Source of the DNA: an uncultured Alphaproteobacteria bacterium
GTDB lineage: Bacteria > Pseudomonadota > Alphaproteobacteria > Micropepsales > Micropepsaceae
Direction: 5' to 3'
NCBI GenBank assembly: GCA_903922545.1
Contig: CAIXUE010000310.1
Span: 1-15,305 of the forward strand
Length of the DNA: 15,305 nucleotides
This document shows positions 6,585 through 13,166 of this stretch, piece by piece (within the stretch, counting starts at the first letter, position 1; every line of letters begins with the position of its first letter). The position numbers were made by a program, and so were the translations under genes. The notes beneath the pieces were generated by a model that searched no databases, was not told the DNA's origin, and saw only the letters and a list, made by a program, of their open reading frames with translations.

Positions 6585-7357
6585 AGCGCTTTGAGGAAAC
6601 GTTTCAGCCGCGCGATATTGCTGCCGAAATCGTGGGCACCCGTCTCGTTTTGCGCCCGCGCATCAATTTGCACGCCTTCGCTTCCCGCCTGGCGCACCCG
6701 GATGGCGATGTCGGCGGTCTGGCCGAACCAGAAGGATTTGTCTGTCGCCTCGATGCGCCCGTCTTTTTCGCTGTAATCCACGATATGCCAGCCCAGCTTC
6801 TTGACGGTTTCAAAAGCGTGCCAGAACCGCTCCGGTTGGGTCCTCAGCAGATAAACCCTGGGATGGATGCCATCGGTCACCGTGGGATTGATGTAATAGG
6901 TATGCAGCATGTAATTGGCGGTGTTGGTGATGCCGCGAAAATGAATTTGCTGGCTGCCGTCATAGACCGGTGAATTCATCCCCGGCTGGCGCGCCTTGGC
7001 CAGTGCCACAAATTGCGGCGGATCTTCCGGATCGGTGGTGGCGTCAAAGATCGCTGGCGACACCAGACCCTGATAGGCGGTGTGCAGCGGCGGCGTCACC
7101 AGTGCCAAACTGCCCAACAGCGCGATCATGCCGGGCCGCTTGCCTGTGCCCTGATTGTGCCGGATGGCGCTGAACAGCCAGGCCAGCGCCGCTGCCAGCG
7201 CCGCCAGCCCCACACAAGTCGCCGCGGTCATCAGCGAGAAGCCGCTGGCATAAGCGATATCGCCCAGCCGCACGCCCAACAGCGCGGCCAGTGCCATCAG
7301 TGTGGCCAGCGCCAGCAGGGCCAGCGCCAACCGGGCAAGGAAATGCTGAACGCGCAT
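6581..7357 (-). CDS. DUF1499 domain membrane protein
   Basis: From the ATG at 7355-7357 the protein has 258 residues. AGGGG lies just upstream, and this start opens directly into a membrane segment, whereas the 36 extra open codons upstream overlap the neighbouring ligase gene. Three hydrophobic stretches occupy about residues 7-100 (FLARLALALLALATLMALAALL, an Ala/Leu-rich second, and MIALLGSLALVTPP). The rest is a DUF1499 domain: TTDPEDPPQFVALAKAR, then FETVKKLGWHIVDY, GRIEATDKSFWFGQTADIAIRVR and DFGSNIARLKRFLKAL. Function is unknown; the domain is predicted to face one side of the inner membrane. It lies 13 bp after the acyl-CoA ligase gene on the same strand, so the two form a likely operon. 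Confidence 0.88.
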   Translation of the reverse strand: MRVQHFLARLALALLALATLMALAALLGVRLGDIAYASGFSLMTAATCVGLAALAAALAWLFSAIRHNQGTGKRPGMIALLGSLALVTPPLHTAYQGLVSPAIFDATTDPEDPPQFVALAKARQPGMNSPVYDGSQQIHFRGITNTANYMLHTYYINPTVTDGIHPRVYLLRTQPERFWHAFETVKKLGWHIVDYSEKDGRIEATDKSFWFGQTADIAIRVRQAGSEGVQIDARAQNETGAHDFGSNIARLKRFLKAL

Positions 7358-7370
7358 GGGCCCCTGAAAC

Positions 7371-9026
7371 TTATTTGCCGAACTTAAAATCCGCGAAGCG
7401 GCGGCGCAATTCCGTTTTGAGAATCTTGCCGGTGGCGGTGTGCGGTATTTCCGCCACCAGCACAACCGCGTCGGGCAGCCACCATTTGGGAACTTTGCCT
7501 TTCAGATGCGCCAAAAGGCTTTTCGCCTGGGGCTTGGCGCCCGGCCTGGCCACCACAATCAGCAGCGGCCGCTCATCCCATTTGGGATGGGCCACACCGA
7601 TCACGGCGGCTTCCGCCACCTGCGGATGGCCCATCGCCAGATTTTCCAGCATGACGCTGGAGATCCATTCGCCGCCCGATTTGATCACATCCTTGGACCG
7701 GTCGGTGATCTGCATAAAGCCTTCGGCGTCCAGGGTGGCGACATCGCCGGTATCGAACCAGCCGTCCTTGTCGAACGCCTCTTTGCCCGCGCCCCTGAAA
7801 TAGGCCCGCGCCACATTGGGGCCGCGCACTTTCAGCCGGCCAAAGGCCTTGCCGTCGCGCGGCCGCTCCTTGCCCTTGTCATCGGTGATTTTCATCTCCA
7901 CCCCGAAATGCGGCGTGCCCTGTTTGGTCTTGAAGTCCAGCTGGCGCGCGCGGGGCAACTTGTCGATCGGCGGCTTGATGATGCTCATGGCACCGGTTGG
8001 GCTCATCTCGGTCATGCCCCAGGCATGGATCACCTCCACGCCATACTTGTCTTCAAAGCGCTCCAGCAGGGCGCGCGGCACCGCGGCGCCGCCGATGCAG
8101 ACCCGCTTCAGGTGCGAAAGCTTGAGTTTGTTCTTGTCCAGATATTGCAGCAGGTTCAGCCACACGGTCGGCACCGCGGCGGTGATGGTGACGCGTTCTT
8201 CTTCCAGCAATTCATAAAGCGACGCGCCGTCCAGCCGCGGTCCCGGCATGATCAGGCTTGCGCCCGAGATCGGCGCCAAAAACGGAATCGCCCAGCCATT
8301 GGCGTGAAACATCGGCACCACGGGCATCATCCGGTCCAGCGGCCCCATGCGAAGGCCGGCGCGCTGGCCCGCCATCAGCGCCGTCAAGACATTGCTGCGA
8401 TGAGAGTACAGCACGCCCTTGGGCTGGCCGGTGGTGCCCGAGGTATAGCAAAGCCCACAGGCGGTTTCTTCATCCAGCGCCGGCCACGCAAAATCGCCGC
8501 GCCCGGAAATCAGCGTTTCATAAGCCAGCGGCTTTTTCGCCAGCTTGATGGGCGCGATCTCATCGTCCAGCGCCACAAAGAATTCGACATGCTTCAATTT
8601 GGGCGCAATCGTCTCGACAAGCGGCGCAAAGCAATTGTCATAAAACAGCGCCCGCGCGCCGCCATGATTGGCGATCCAGGCAATCTGGTCGGGAAACAAA
8701 CGCGGGTTCAGGGTGTGATAGACCGCGCCCATCCCGGCGATGCCGTACCAACATTCCAGATGGCGATGGCTGTTCCAGGCCAAAGTGGCGATGCGGTCGC
8801 CTGGCTTGATGCCGCGCCTGGTAAGGGCGCGGGCCAGATTGCGGGCGCGGGCGCGTATATCCGCATAGCCGGTGCGATGGACGTCACCGTCAGCGCCATG
8901 GCTGACAATCTGCGCACCTTGGTGATAAAGCGCGGCATGGTCGATCAGCCGATGCACCCGCATCGGCCAGTCCTGCATCAATCCCTGCATGCCTACATCC
9001 CAAAATTGGCGGGGCTTGGTTAGCAT
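7371..9026 (-). CDS. Acyl-CoA synthetase (AMP-forming; AlkK/DmdB-like fatty acid-CoA ligase)
   Basis: The protein has 551 residues and belongs to the ANL adenylate-forming superfamily: acid + ATP + CoA gives acyl-CoA + AMP + PPi. The phosphate-binding motif YTSGTTGQPKGV is near residues 194-205, and later come HAWGMTEMSPTG, GWFDTGDVATLD, ITDRSKDVIKSGGEW and the catalytic lysine K534 in TGKILKTELR. The N-terminal pattern MQGLMQDWPMRVHRLIDHA plus ATLAWNSHRHLECWYGIAGMGAVYHTLNPRL is typical of medium/long-chain ligases of the AlkK and 3-methylmercaptopropionyl-CoA ligase (DmdB) group. The ATG at 9026 has little Shine-Dalgarno; the in-frame ATG at 8988-8990 fits the family start better and has GGGAT upstream. 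The chain-length preference cannot be read from sequence. It is divergent from the aminotransferase gene. Confidence 0.93.
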   Translation of the reverse strand: MLTKPRQFWDVGMQGLMQDWPMRVHRLIDHAALYHQGAQIVSHGADGDVHRTGYADIRARARNLARALTRRGIKPGDRIATLAWNSHRHLECWYGIAGMGAVYHTLNPRLFPDQIAWIANHGGARALFYDNCFAPLVETIAPKLKHVEFFVALDDEIAPIKLAKKPLAYETLISGRGDFAWPALDEETACGLCYTSGTTGQPKGVLYSHRSNVLTALMAGQRAGLRMGPLDRMMPVVPMFHANGWAIPFLAPISGASLIMPGPRLDGASLYELLEEERVTITAAVPTVWLNLLQYLDKNKLKLSHLKRVCIGGAAVPRALLERFEDKYGVEVIHAWGMTEMSPTGAMSIIKPPIDKLPRARQLDFKTKQGTPHFGVEMKITDDKGKERPRDGKAFGRLKVRGPNVARAYFRGAGKEAFDKDGWFDTGDVATLDAEGFMQITDRSKDVIKSGGEWISSVMLENLAMGHPQVAEAAVIGVAHPKWDERPLLIVVARPGAKPQAKSLLAHLKGKVPKWWLPDAVVLVAEIPHTATGKILKTELRRRFADFKFGK

Positions 9027-9087
9027 AAATTCTGGCGCTTCGGCCGCAAAAGACTAAAGTCCGCGCCGTCCCACAAGGATGTTTGCC

Positions 9088-10467
9088 ATGCCGCTTACCA
9101 ATGCCCAGACCCGCGACATGCAGGCGCTGCTGCATCCCTTCACGCCCCTCAAGCTGCTGGACCAGAACGGTCCCCTGATCATTGAGCGGGGCAAGGGCAT
9201 TTATGTCTATGACACCGCGGGCAAGGATTATATCGAGGCAATGTCAGGCCTGTGGTCCACCGCGCTAGGCTGGGGCGAAAGCGAATTGGCCGATGTTGCC
9301 GCCGAACAGATGCGCAAGCTTTCCTATGGCCATGTCTTTGCCGGCAAAAGCCATGAGCCGGCCGTGATGCTGGCGGAGAAGTTGAAAGAGGTCGCGCCCT
9401 TTCCCGTGGGCAAGGTTTTTTTCGCCTGCTCCGGTTCGGAAGCCAACGACACCCAGATCAAATTCGCCTGGTATGCCGCCAATGCGCGGGGCACGCCAAA
9501 GAAAAAGAAAATCATCGCCCGGCAAAAAGCCTATCACGGCGTCACCATCGCTTCGGCCTCGCTCACCGGTTTGCCGCCGGTTCACAACAGCTTTGACCTG
9601 CCGCTGGATTTTGCCCGCCATGCCGATTGCCCGCATTATTATCGCGGCGCCGAAGCCGGCGAATCCGAAATGCAATATTCCGCCCGCTTGGGCCAGCAGC
9701 TGGATGATCTGATCCAGCGCGAAGATCCCGACACCATTGCCGCCATGATCATCGAACCGGTGATGGGCGCGGGCGGCGCCATTGTGCCGCCGGATGGCTA
9801 TTTCGACGCCATCACCAAAGTGCTGACCAAATACGGCCTGCCTTTGATTGATGACGAAGTGGTCACGGGCTTTGGCCGCACCGGCAACTGGTTCGGCTGC
9901 GGCACTTATGGTTTTGAACCCGACAGCGTCACCATCGCCAAGGCATTGTCATCGGCCTATATGCCTATCTCGGCGGTGCTGCTGTCGCCCGAACTGACTG
10001 ACATCATTGACGCGGAATCGCGCAAGCTGGGCTCGCTGGGGCATGGCTTTACCTATGGCGGCCATCCGGTCTCCACCATGGTGGCGCTCAAGACCATCGA
10101 GATTTACCAGAAGCGCGACGTGGTCGGGCATGTGCGCCATGTCGCGCCGGTGTTCCTCAAGCGGCTGGCAGCGCTGGAAGACCATCCTCTGGTCGGTGAG
10201 GCGCGCGGCATCGGCCTGATCGCCGGCATCGAACTGGTGGCCGACAAGCCCAGCAAGAAATCCTTCGATCCCGCCAAGGGCGTTGCGCTCAAGCTGGGCG
10301 GCTTCGCGCAGGATGAAGGCCTGATTGTGCGCCCCCTGCCGTCGGACCGTTTCGCGCTCTGTCCGCCCTTGGTGATCACCGAAGCGGAAATCGGCGAATT
10401 GTTCGACCGGCTGGAACGGGCGCTGGCCAAAACTCTGGCCTGGGCAACCGCCGAGAAGTTGATCTAG
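9088..10467 (+). CDS. Class III (omega) aminotransferase, PLP-dependent
   Basis: This enzyme of about 459 residues would move an amino group from an omega-amino acid or amine to a keto acid such as pyruvate. Fold-type I features are clear: FFACSGSEANDTQIKFAW (cofactor phosphate loop), KAYHGVTIASASLTG, IIEPVMGAGGAIVPP, LIDDEVVTGFGRTG with the Asp that contacts the PLP ring nitrogen, and IAKALSSAYMPISAV with the Schiff-base lysine at bases 9940-9942 (residue 285). The HPFT start and GLWSTALGWG resemble omega-amino acid:pyruvate transaminases. The ATG at 9088 is chosen because AAGGA (9075-9079) stands 8 bases upstream; an in-frame ATG three codons earlier overlaps that ribosome binding site. Exact substrate is unknown. 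The stop overlaps that of the convergent small gene by 3-4 bases (CTAG). Confidence 0.93.
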   Translation: MPLTNAQTRDMQALLHPFTPLKLLDQNGPLIIERGKGIYVYDTAGKDYIEAMSGLWSTALGWGESELADVAAEQMRKLSYGHVFAGKSHEPAVMLAEKLKEVAPFPVGKVFFACSGSEANDTQIKFAWYAANARGTPKKKKIIARQKAYHGVTIASASLTGLPPVHNSFDLPLDFARHADCPHYYRGAEAGESEMQYSARLGQQLDDLIQREDPDTIAAMIIEPVMGAGGAIVPPDGYFDAITKVLTKYGLPLIDDEVVTGFGRTGNWFGCGTYGFEPDSVTIAKALSSAYMPISAVLLSPELTDIIDAESRKLGSLGHGFTYGGHPVSTMVALKTIEIYQKRDVVGHVRHVAPVFLKRLAALEDHPLVGEARGIGLIAGIELVADKPSKKSFDPAKGVALKLGGFAQDEGLIVRPLPSDRFALCPPLVITEAEIGELFDRLERALAKTLAWATAEKLI

Positions 10468-10679
10468 CTCGCGCGCAGAACCTGCTCGCGCAGAGCAGGA
10501 GCATCTGAAGGCCGCGCATAGATCAGCCTCTCGCCATTCCACACTTCCAGCCTTTTGGCGCTGGGCAGCTTCATGGCATGGGCCAACACTTTGGCGCGCC
10601 GGTCATCATCGCAATCGGCGGCGAATTTGTAGGTGAGGGCGCCATCGGTATCGAGGTAGCAGATTTCGTAGGCTGGCAT
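10464..10679 (-). CDS. Small conserved protein of unknown function, 71 aa
   Basis: The ATG at 10677-10679 has GGAGG with 5-6 bases spacing upstream, so it is preferred over an in-frame ATG four codons earlier. The protein is soluble with a pattern seen in short alphaproteobacterial hypotheticals: PAYEICYLDTDGALTYKF, then DDDRRAKVLAHAMKLP, then KRLEVWNGERLIYARPS. It reads as a beta hairpin, a helix and another beta hairpin. The last two strands, an aromatic Trp and a Tyr-Ala-Arg-Pro end are the parts I recall as conserved. There is no known function. It converges on the aminotransferase gene, sharing the CTAG in which both stop codons lie. Confidence 0.83.
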   Translation of the reverse strand: MPAYEICYLDTDGALTYKFAADCDDDRRAKVLAHAMKLPSAKRLEVWNGERLIYARPSDAPALREQVLRAS

Positions 10680-10746
10680 TCCGGCCTCCATTTGGCTTCG
10701 TCCTACCCCGCGTCTTTGCTATTTGCGCGACGGGAACACGAAAGTC

Positions 10747-10784
10747 GAGTGACAATTGCGTTCATCAAAATCACAAATTCACTC
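10747..10784. promoter_or_regulatory. Imperfect inverted repeat upstream of the superoxide dismutase gene
   Basis: GAGTGACAATT (10747-10757) and AATTCACTC (10776-10784) are inverted copies with a one-base bulge. They lie in an A/T-rich part of the otherwise G+C-rich region 70-110 bp before the sodB start. Placement suits an operator or promoter element for sodB. I cannot assign it to Fur, Irr, RirA or an oxidative-stress regulator by eye. Confidence 0.3.
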
Positions 10785-10855
10785 AAAACTTGGCGGGATC
10801 GTGGCGGCCCGTCGCGCGTTGTCAGACTGGTTCACCCCCACAGGGAGATTTTCCT

Positions 10856-11488
10856 ATGTCCGCTCCGTTCACGCTCGCGCCCTTGCCCTGGGAAGAAAAT
10901 GCGCTGGCCCCCGTCATCTCGGCCAACACGATTTCTTTCCACTATCACAAGCATCACAAGACCTATGTGGACACGCTCAACAAGCTGGTTGAGAAAACCA
11001 GATATGCTGACATGAAGCTGGAAGAAATTGTCCGCGCCACGGCCGAGGCGAAAGAAGGCGACGAACAGAAAATCTTCAACAATGCGGCCCAGGTGTGGAA
11101 TCACGATTTCTATTGGCGCAGCCTCACGCCCAATCGCACCGAACCCGATGGCAAACTGGCCAGCGCCATTGCGCGCGATTTCGGCGATCTTTCCAGCCTG
11201 ATCGCCCAATTGGGCGACACCGGCAAGAACCAGTTCGGCTCCGGCTGGGCCTGGCTGGTATCAAAGGATGGCAAGCTCGCAATCGAAAAAACATCCAACG
11301 CGCAGACGCCCATGGCCAAAGGCGTCAATTGCCTTCTCACCATCGATGTGTGGGAACATGCCTATTATCTGGATTACCAGAATGCGCGGCCCAAATATCT
11401 GGAAGCCCTGGGCGAAAAGCTGAACTGGAATTATGCCGCCGCCAATCTGGCCCGCGAAGACCAGGCCGTGCGCGCCGCGGCGGAGTAA
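10856..11488 (+). CDS. sodB: Superoxide dismutase, iron type
   Basis: This 210-residue enzyme converts superoxide to oxygen and hydrogen peroxide. The start at 10856 is set by AGGGAG about 8 bases upstream and by the family N-terminus (FTLAPLPWEENALAPVIS). Metal ligands are visible: H29 in SFHYHKHHKTYV, H83 in NAAQVWNHDFYW, and D164 and H168 in DVWEHAYYLDY. The active-site glutamine lies in the N-terminal domain (Q79 of AAQVWNH), as in E. coli SodB, rather than in the C-terminal domain as in Mn enzymes. FGSGWAWLV and TSNAQTPM are also like the Fe form, though metal choice is not certain from sequence. There is no signal peptide, so it is cytoplasmic. The gene has its own upstream region of about 175 bp and looks monocistronic. 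Confidence 0.95.
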   Translation: MSAPFTLAPLPWEENALAPVISANTISFHYHKHHKTYVDTLNKLVEKTRYADMKLEEIVRATAEAKEGDEQKIFNNAAQVWNHDFYWRSLTPNRTEPDGKLASAIARDFGDLSSLIAQLGDTGKNQFGSGWAWLVSKDGKLAIEKTSNAQTPMAKGVNCLLTIDVWEHAYYLDYQNARPKYLEALGEKLNWNYAAANLAREDQAVRAAAE

Positions 11489-11492
11489 GCTT

Positions 11493-11594
11493 CTAGTGCC
11501 TGGTCAGGAAACTGATCAGGCGCTTGAACCAGCCGGGCGACAGGAAGGGCTGACGCCAGGGTGAGCCGCTATTCGAAACCAGATGTCCCAACAT
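11493..11594 (-). CDS. Probable 33-residue small protein
   Basis: ATG at 11592-11594 is preceded by AGGAG with 8 bases spacing, one of the best ribosome binding sites in the window. It opens a 33-codon frame ending at TAG 11493-11495. The product is Trp/Phe-containing and basic, with a C-terminal half (SPGWFKRLISFLTRH) that could form an amphipathic helix. The 182-bp stretch between the sodB stop and the lipoprotein stop holds no other gene candidate. A perfect CtrA-type box lies 66 bp upstream. A larger open frame containing it (to 11795) overlaps the lipoprotein gene and is not credible as the protein. I know no homologue; reality as a gene is inferred from the ribosome binding site and context. 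Confidence 0.55.
   Translation of the reverse strand: MLGHLVSNSGSPWRQPFLSPGWFKRLISFLTRH
11495..11524 (+). terminator. GAAA-loop hairpin just downstream of sodB
   Basis: RNA from 11495-11507 can pair with 11512-11524 over 13 bp (two G-U wobbles) closed by a GAAA tetraloop. It begins 7 bases after the sodB stop codon and lacks a T tract, so it may stabilise the sodB mRNA 3' end or act as a weak terminator. It also covers the last codons of the opposing small gene. Confidence 0.45.
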
Positions 11595-11659
11595 GGCGAA
11601 AGCTCCTGTGGGCCCGCGATGGATCGTGTACGGACGAACGTCAGGCTGCGCCCGACAGG

Positions 11660-11674
11660 TTAACGCCACATTAA
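11660..11674 (-). promoter_or_regulatory. Perfect CtrA-type box, TTAA-N7-TTAA
   Basis: Read leftward the site is TTAATGTGGCGTTAAC, matching the full TTAA-N7-TTAAC consensus of the alphaproteobacterial cell-cycle regulator CtrA. It lies 66-80 bp upstream of the 33-residue gene start and overlaps the TAA stop codon of the lipoprotein gene. In DNA this rich in G+C an eight-position A/T match is rare by chance (about 0.02 expected per window at 63% G+C). Binding itself is inference. Confidence 0.55.
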
Positions 11675-11988
11675 GGACTGCGCGGCATTCCCAATCCGCC
11701 TGGCGAAGGCGGCGGCGCCAGCATGGCGCGGCAGGTGCCAAAACCCGCGCCCCAGCCGCTGCGATAGGCGGCGCTGGAAGCATAGGCGGCTTCATCGCGG
11801 GTCAGGCTGTTGGCGCGGGGGTTGGCGCCCTGCGCACCGGCACTGTCGCAGCCATCGGAATAGCCCGCTTTGTAGTCAGGCGAATTCTGCATGGCGCGGG
11901 TGGCGCGGCTGGCGCAGCCGGCAAGCAGCAAAATCCCCAGCAGGGCGGCAATGGGCAAGGCGATGCGCATGGATTTTTCCGGCAGCAT
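11671..11988 (-). CDS. Small lipoprotein
   Basis: The frame encodes 105 residues from the ATG at 11988, or 99 from the ATG at 11970. Both have a purine-rich sequence upstream (GGGA and GGAAA), and the shorter form gives the neater signal peptide. A hydrophobic run (ALPIAALLGILLLAGC) ends in the lipobox LAGC, so the mature protein should start at the lipidated Cys followed by ASRATR. The rest is short and Ala/Gly/Tyr-rich: SPDYKAGYSDGCDSAG, then TRDEAAYASSAAYRSGWGAGFGTCR, and a Pro-rich tail. Two further cysteines may form a disulfide. I recall similar tiny alphaproteobacterial lipoproteins with DYxxGYxDGC and YRxGWxxGxxxCR patterns but no function. It is divergent from the pseudo-receiver gene across 66 bp. 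Confidence 0.83.
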   Translation of the reverse strand: MLPEKSMRIALPIAALLGILLLAGCASRATRAMQNSPDYKAGYSDGCDSAGAQGANPRANSLTRDEAAYASSAAYRSGWGAGFGTCRAMLAPPPSPGGLGMPRSP

Positions 11989-11999
11989 GGAGTTCCCGT

Positions 12000-12015
12000 T
12001 TTACCCCGGATTAAC
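12000..12015 (+). promoter_or_regulatory. Near-consensus CtrA-type box, TTTA-N7-TTAAC
   Basis: TTTACCCCGGATTAAC differs from TTAA-N7-TTAAC at one position. It is centred in the 66-bp divergent region, 12 bp upstream of the lipoprotein ATG at 11988 and 40 bp upstream of the pseudo-receiver ATG at 12055, so a bound regulator could affect both. It is the second such box within 350 bp. Confidence 0.42.
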
Positions 12016-12054
12016 AGGGTATAGGCAAAATAATGCGCTGGTGAGAGGGAGCAG

Positions 12055-12573
12055 ATGGATAATCTTTCGGACATTCGCGTCCTTCTGGTCGCGCGCAAAG
12101 GCTCTTCCACCCAGGTTTTGCGCACGGTCTTCGCCGTTGCCGGCCTGGCCAAGGTCATCAGCGTTCCGGAAGCCAGCTGGGGCATTGAGCTTCTGCGCAC
12201 CGAACATTTCCATGCCGTCTTTGTCGAAGGCACGATGGAATATGAGAATATGCCCTTCGCCCTGGCGGCGCGGCGGCTGCCGTCCATGATCAATCCCATG
12301 ATCGCCATGTTCGCGGTGTTTCCCGAAGCCCGCCGCCGCGATGTCGAAAAGGCCCGCGATCTGGGCGTGCATGACGTGATCTGCCGCCCGGTCAGTCCCA
12401 AAACCGTGATGTCCAAGTTGCGCGCCGCGCTGGAAGCGCCGCGTCCCTTCATCGCCACCCAGGGCTTTTTCGGTCCCGACCGCCGCGCCAAAACCCGCAC
12501 CGGCCATCATTATGGCGCCGAGCGGCGCACCCGTACCGCCAAGAAAACCAAAGTCTCGGTGACGCTGGTTTAA
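12055..12573 (+). CDS. Degenerate receiver-domain (pseudo-receiver) protein
   Basis: This 172-residue protein has the layout of a single-domain response regulator (about residues 6-128) plus a basic tail. The backbone RVLLV, a helix TQVLRTVFAVAGLAKVI, AVFVE, and LGVHDVICRPVSPKTVMSKLRAAL align with CheY-like receivers, notably alphaproteobacterial ones ending in PRPF...FFGPDRR. The residues for phosphorylation are all changed: the acidic pair is A13-R14, the acceptor Asp is E58, the Thr/Ser is A87 and the Lys is R111. Signal transfer must therefore differ from phosphorylation at Asp; binding a partner is likely. GAGGGAG precedes the ATG. The C-terminal 40 residues are rich in Arg/Lys and probably flexible. 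It lies near a PAS histidine kinase and behind a CtrA-like box. Confidence 0.83.
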   Translation: MDNLSDIRVLLVARKGSSTQVLRTVFAVAGLAKVISVPEASWGIELLRTEHFHAVFVEGTMEYENMPFALAARRLPSMINPMIAMFAVFPEARRRDVEKARDLGVHDVICRPVSPKTVMSKLRAALEAPRPFIATQGFFGPDRRAKTRTGHHYGAERRTRTAKKTKVSVTLV

Positions 12574-12609
12574 GGCCCGCGCAAGCGGAAAACTCAATAA
12601 ATATCGGTC

Positions 12610-12906
12610 TTAGAGCGAAACCGGCTTTTCGCCGCGCGCCTTGATGCTGGCGTTGATATCGGCTTTGACATCGGCCAGGCTGCGGCCGGTGGGGGATCGC
12701 ATGGCGGCAAGCCCGCCGAGGCCGCCGGCACACGCATCCGTTTCGCCATCGCAATTGCTTCCCGGGCGCGAGAGACCAGTAACGGCCCAGGATTTCATAA
12801 TGGCGGGAAGCGATATGCCGGCGCCCGGGCGTCCCAGGCCAAGATCGGGCTCGTGCGGCGCCAACAGCGACACAAGTCCTATCCAGAATATGGCCCGGAA
12901 AATCAT
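12610..12906 (-). CDS. Small DUF5330-like membrane-anchored protein
   Basis: From the ATG at 12904-12906, with AAGG about 8 bases upstream, the protein has 98 residues. The start MIFRAIFWIGLVSLLAPHEPDL looks like the single hydrophobic N-terminal segment and immediate Pro-rich break of DUF5330 proteins. Two cysteines (SNCDGETDAC) and a final helix SLADVKADINASIKAR also fit that short alphaproteobacterial family. The frame stays open another 51 codons upstream, but that part contains a palindromic hairpin and no credible start. Function is unknown; a periplasmic domain anchored in the inner membrane is likely. It converges on the pseudo-receiver gene with 36 bp between stop codons. Confidence 0.62.
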   Translation of the reverse strand: MIFRAIFWIGLVSLLAPHEPDLGLGRPGAGISLPAIMKSWAVTGLSRPGSNCDGETDACAGGLGGLAAMRSPTGRSLADVKADINASIKARGEKPVSL

Positions 12907-13166
12907 CAATGCGCCTTTGCTCGTCGTGACGCGAGCATCCTGACGCGAGGCGTTTGCTGCCGCCTGAAATCTTTCGATAAATTTGAAACTAACTGGCTTG
13001 GCATGGCCCGTTCCTCTCACTGAGGACAACGCGGCCTTGAAGGGATCGCTCCCTTTCAATTCAAATACGCGGCGGACTTGATTCAGTTTTGACTAAAATT
13101 GTCTCTTTGCATTGCGGCCACGCGCCACAAGCGCGCCGCAGTTGAGACTTTGATGTAAATGAAACC
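12907..13166. other. 260-bp intergenic region with repeats and hairpins
   Basis: No convincing gene is seen here. It holds a direct repeat TGACGCGAG (12927-12935 and 12941-12949) upstream of the DUF5330-like gene, and a stem AAGGGA-TCGC-TCCCTT (13040-13055) extended by three pairs beyond a one-base bulge. It also holds TGATTCAGTTTT (13079-13090), repeated upstream of the kinase gene, and the hairpin at 13111-13142 described separately. Confidence 0.5.
13111..13142 (-). terminator. Hairpin downstream of the histidine kinase gene
   Basis: GCGGC (13114-13118) pairs with GCCGC (13135-13139) and GCGC (13122-13125) with GCGC (13131-13134), with a 3-base bulge and a CACAA loop. It lies about 25 bp past the kinase stop codon. 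No strong T tract follows leftward, so terminator function is tentative. Confidence 0.35.

Noticed and set aside
7440..9023. 527-codon open frame on the + strand
   Set aside because: It is antisense to the acyl-CoA ligase, whose motifs are all intact; the shadow has no recognisable motif.
11593..12024. 143-codon + strand frame and 232-codon - strand frame (11802-12500) around the lipoprotein and pseudo-receiver
   Set aside because: They overlap two genes with clear lipobox or receiver features and have low-complexity Arg/Ala/Gly translations.
12907..13059. N-terminal extension of the DUF5330-like frame up to 13059 (starting KGSDPF)
   Set aside because: No ribosome binding site at the upstream ATG, a palindrome covers its start, and the family start with its membrane segment fits the ATG at 12906.
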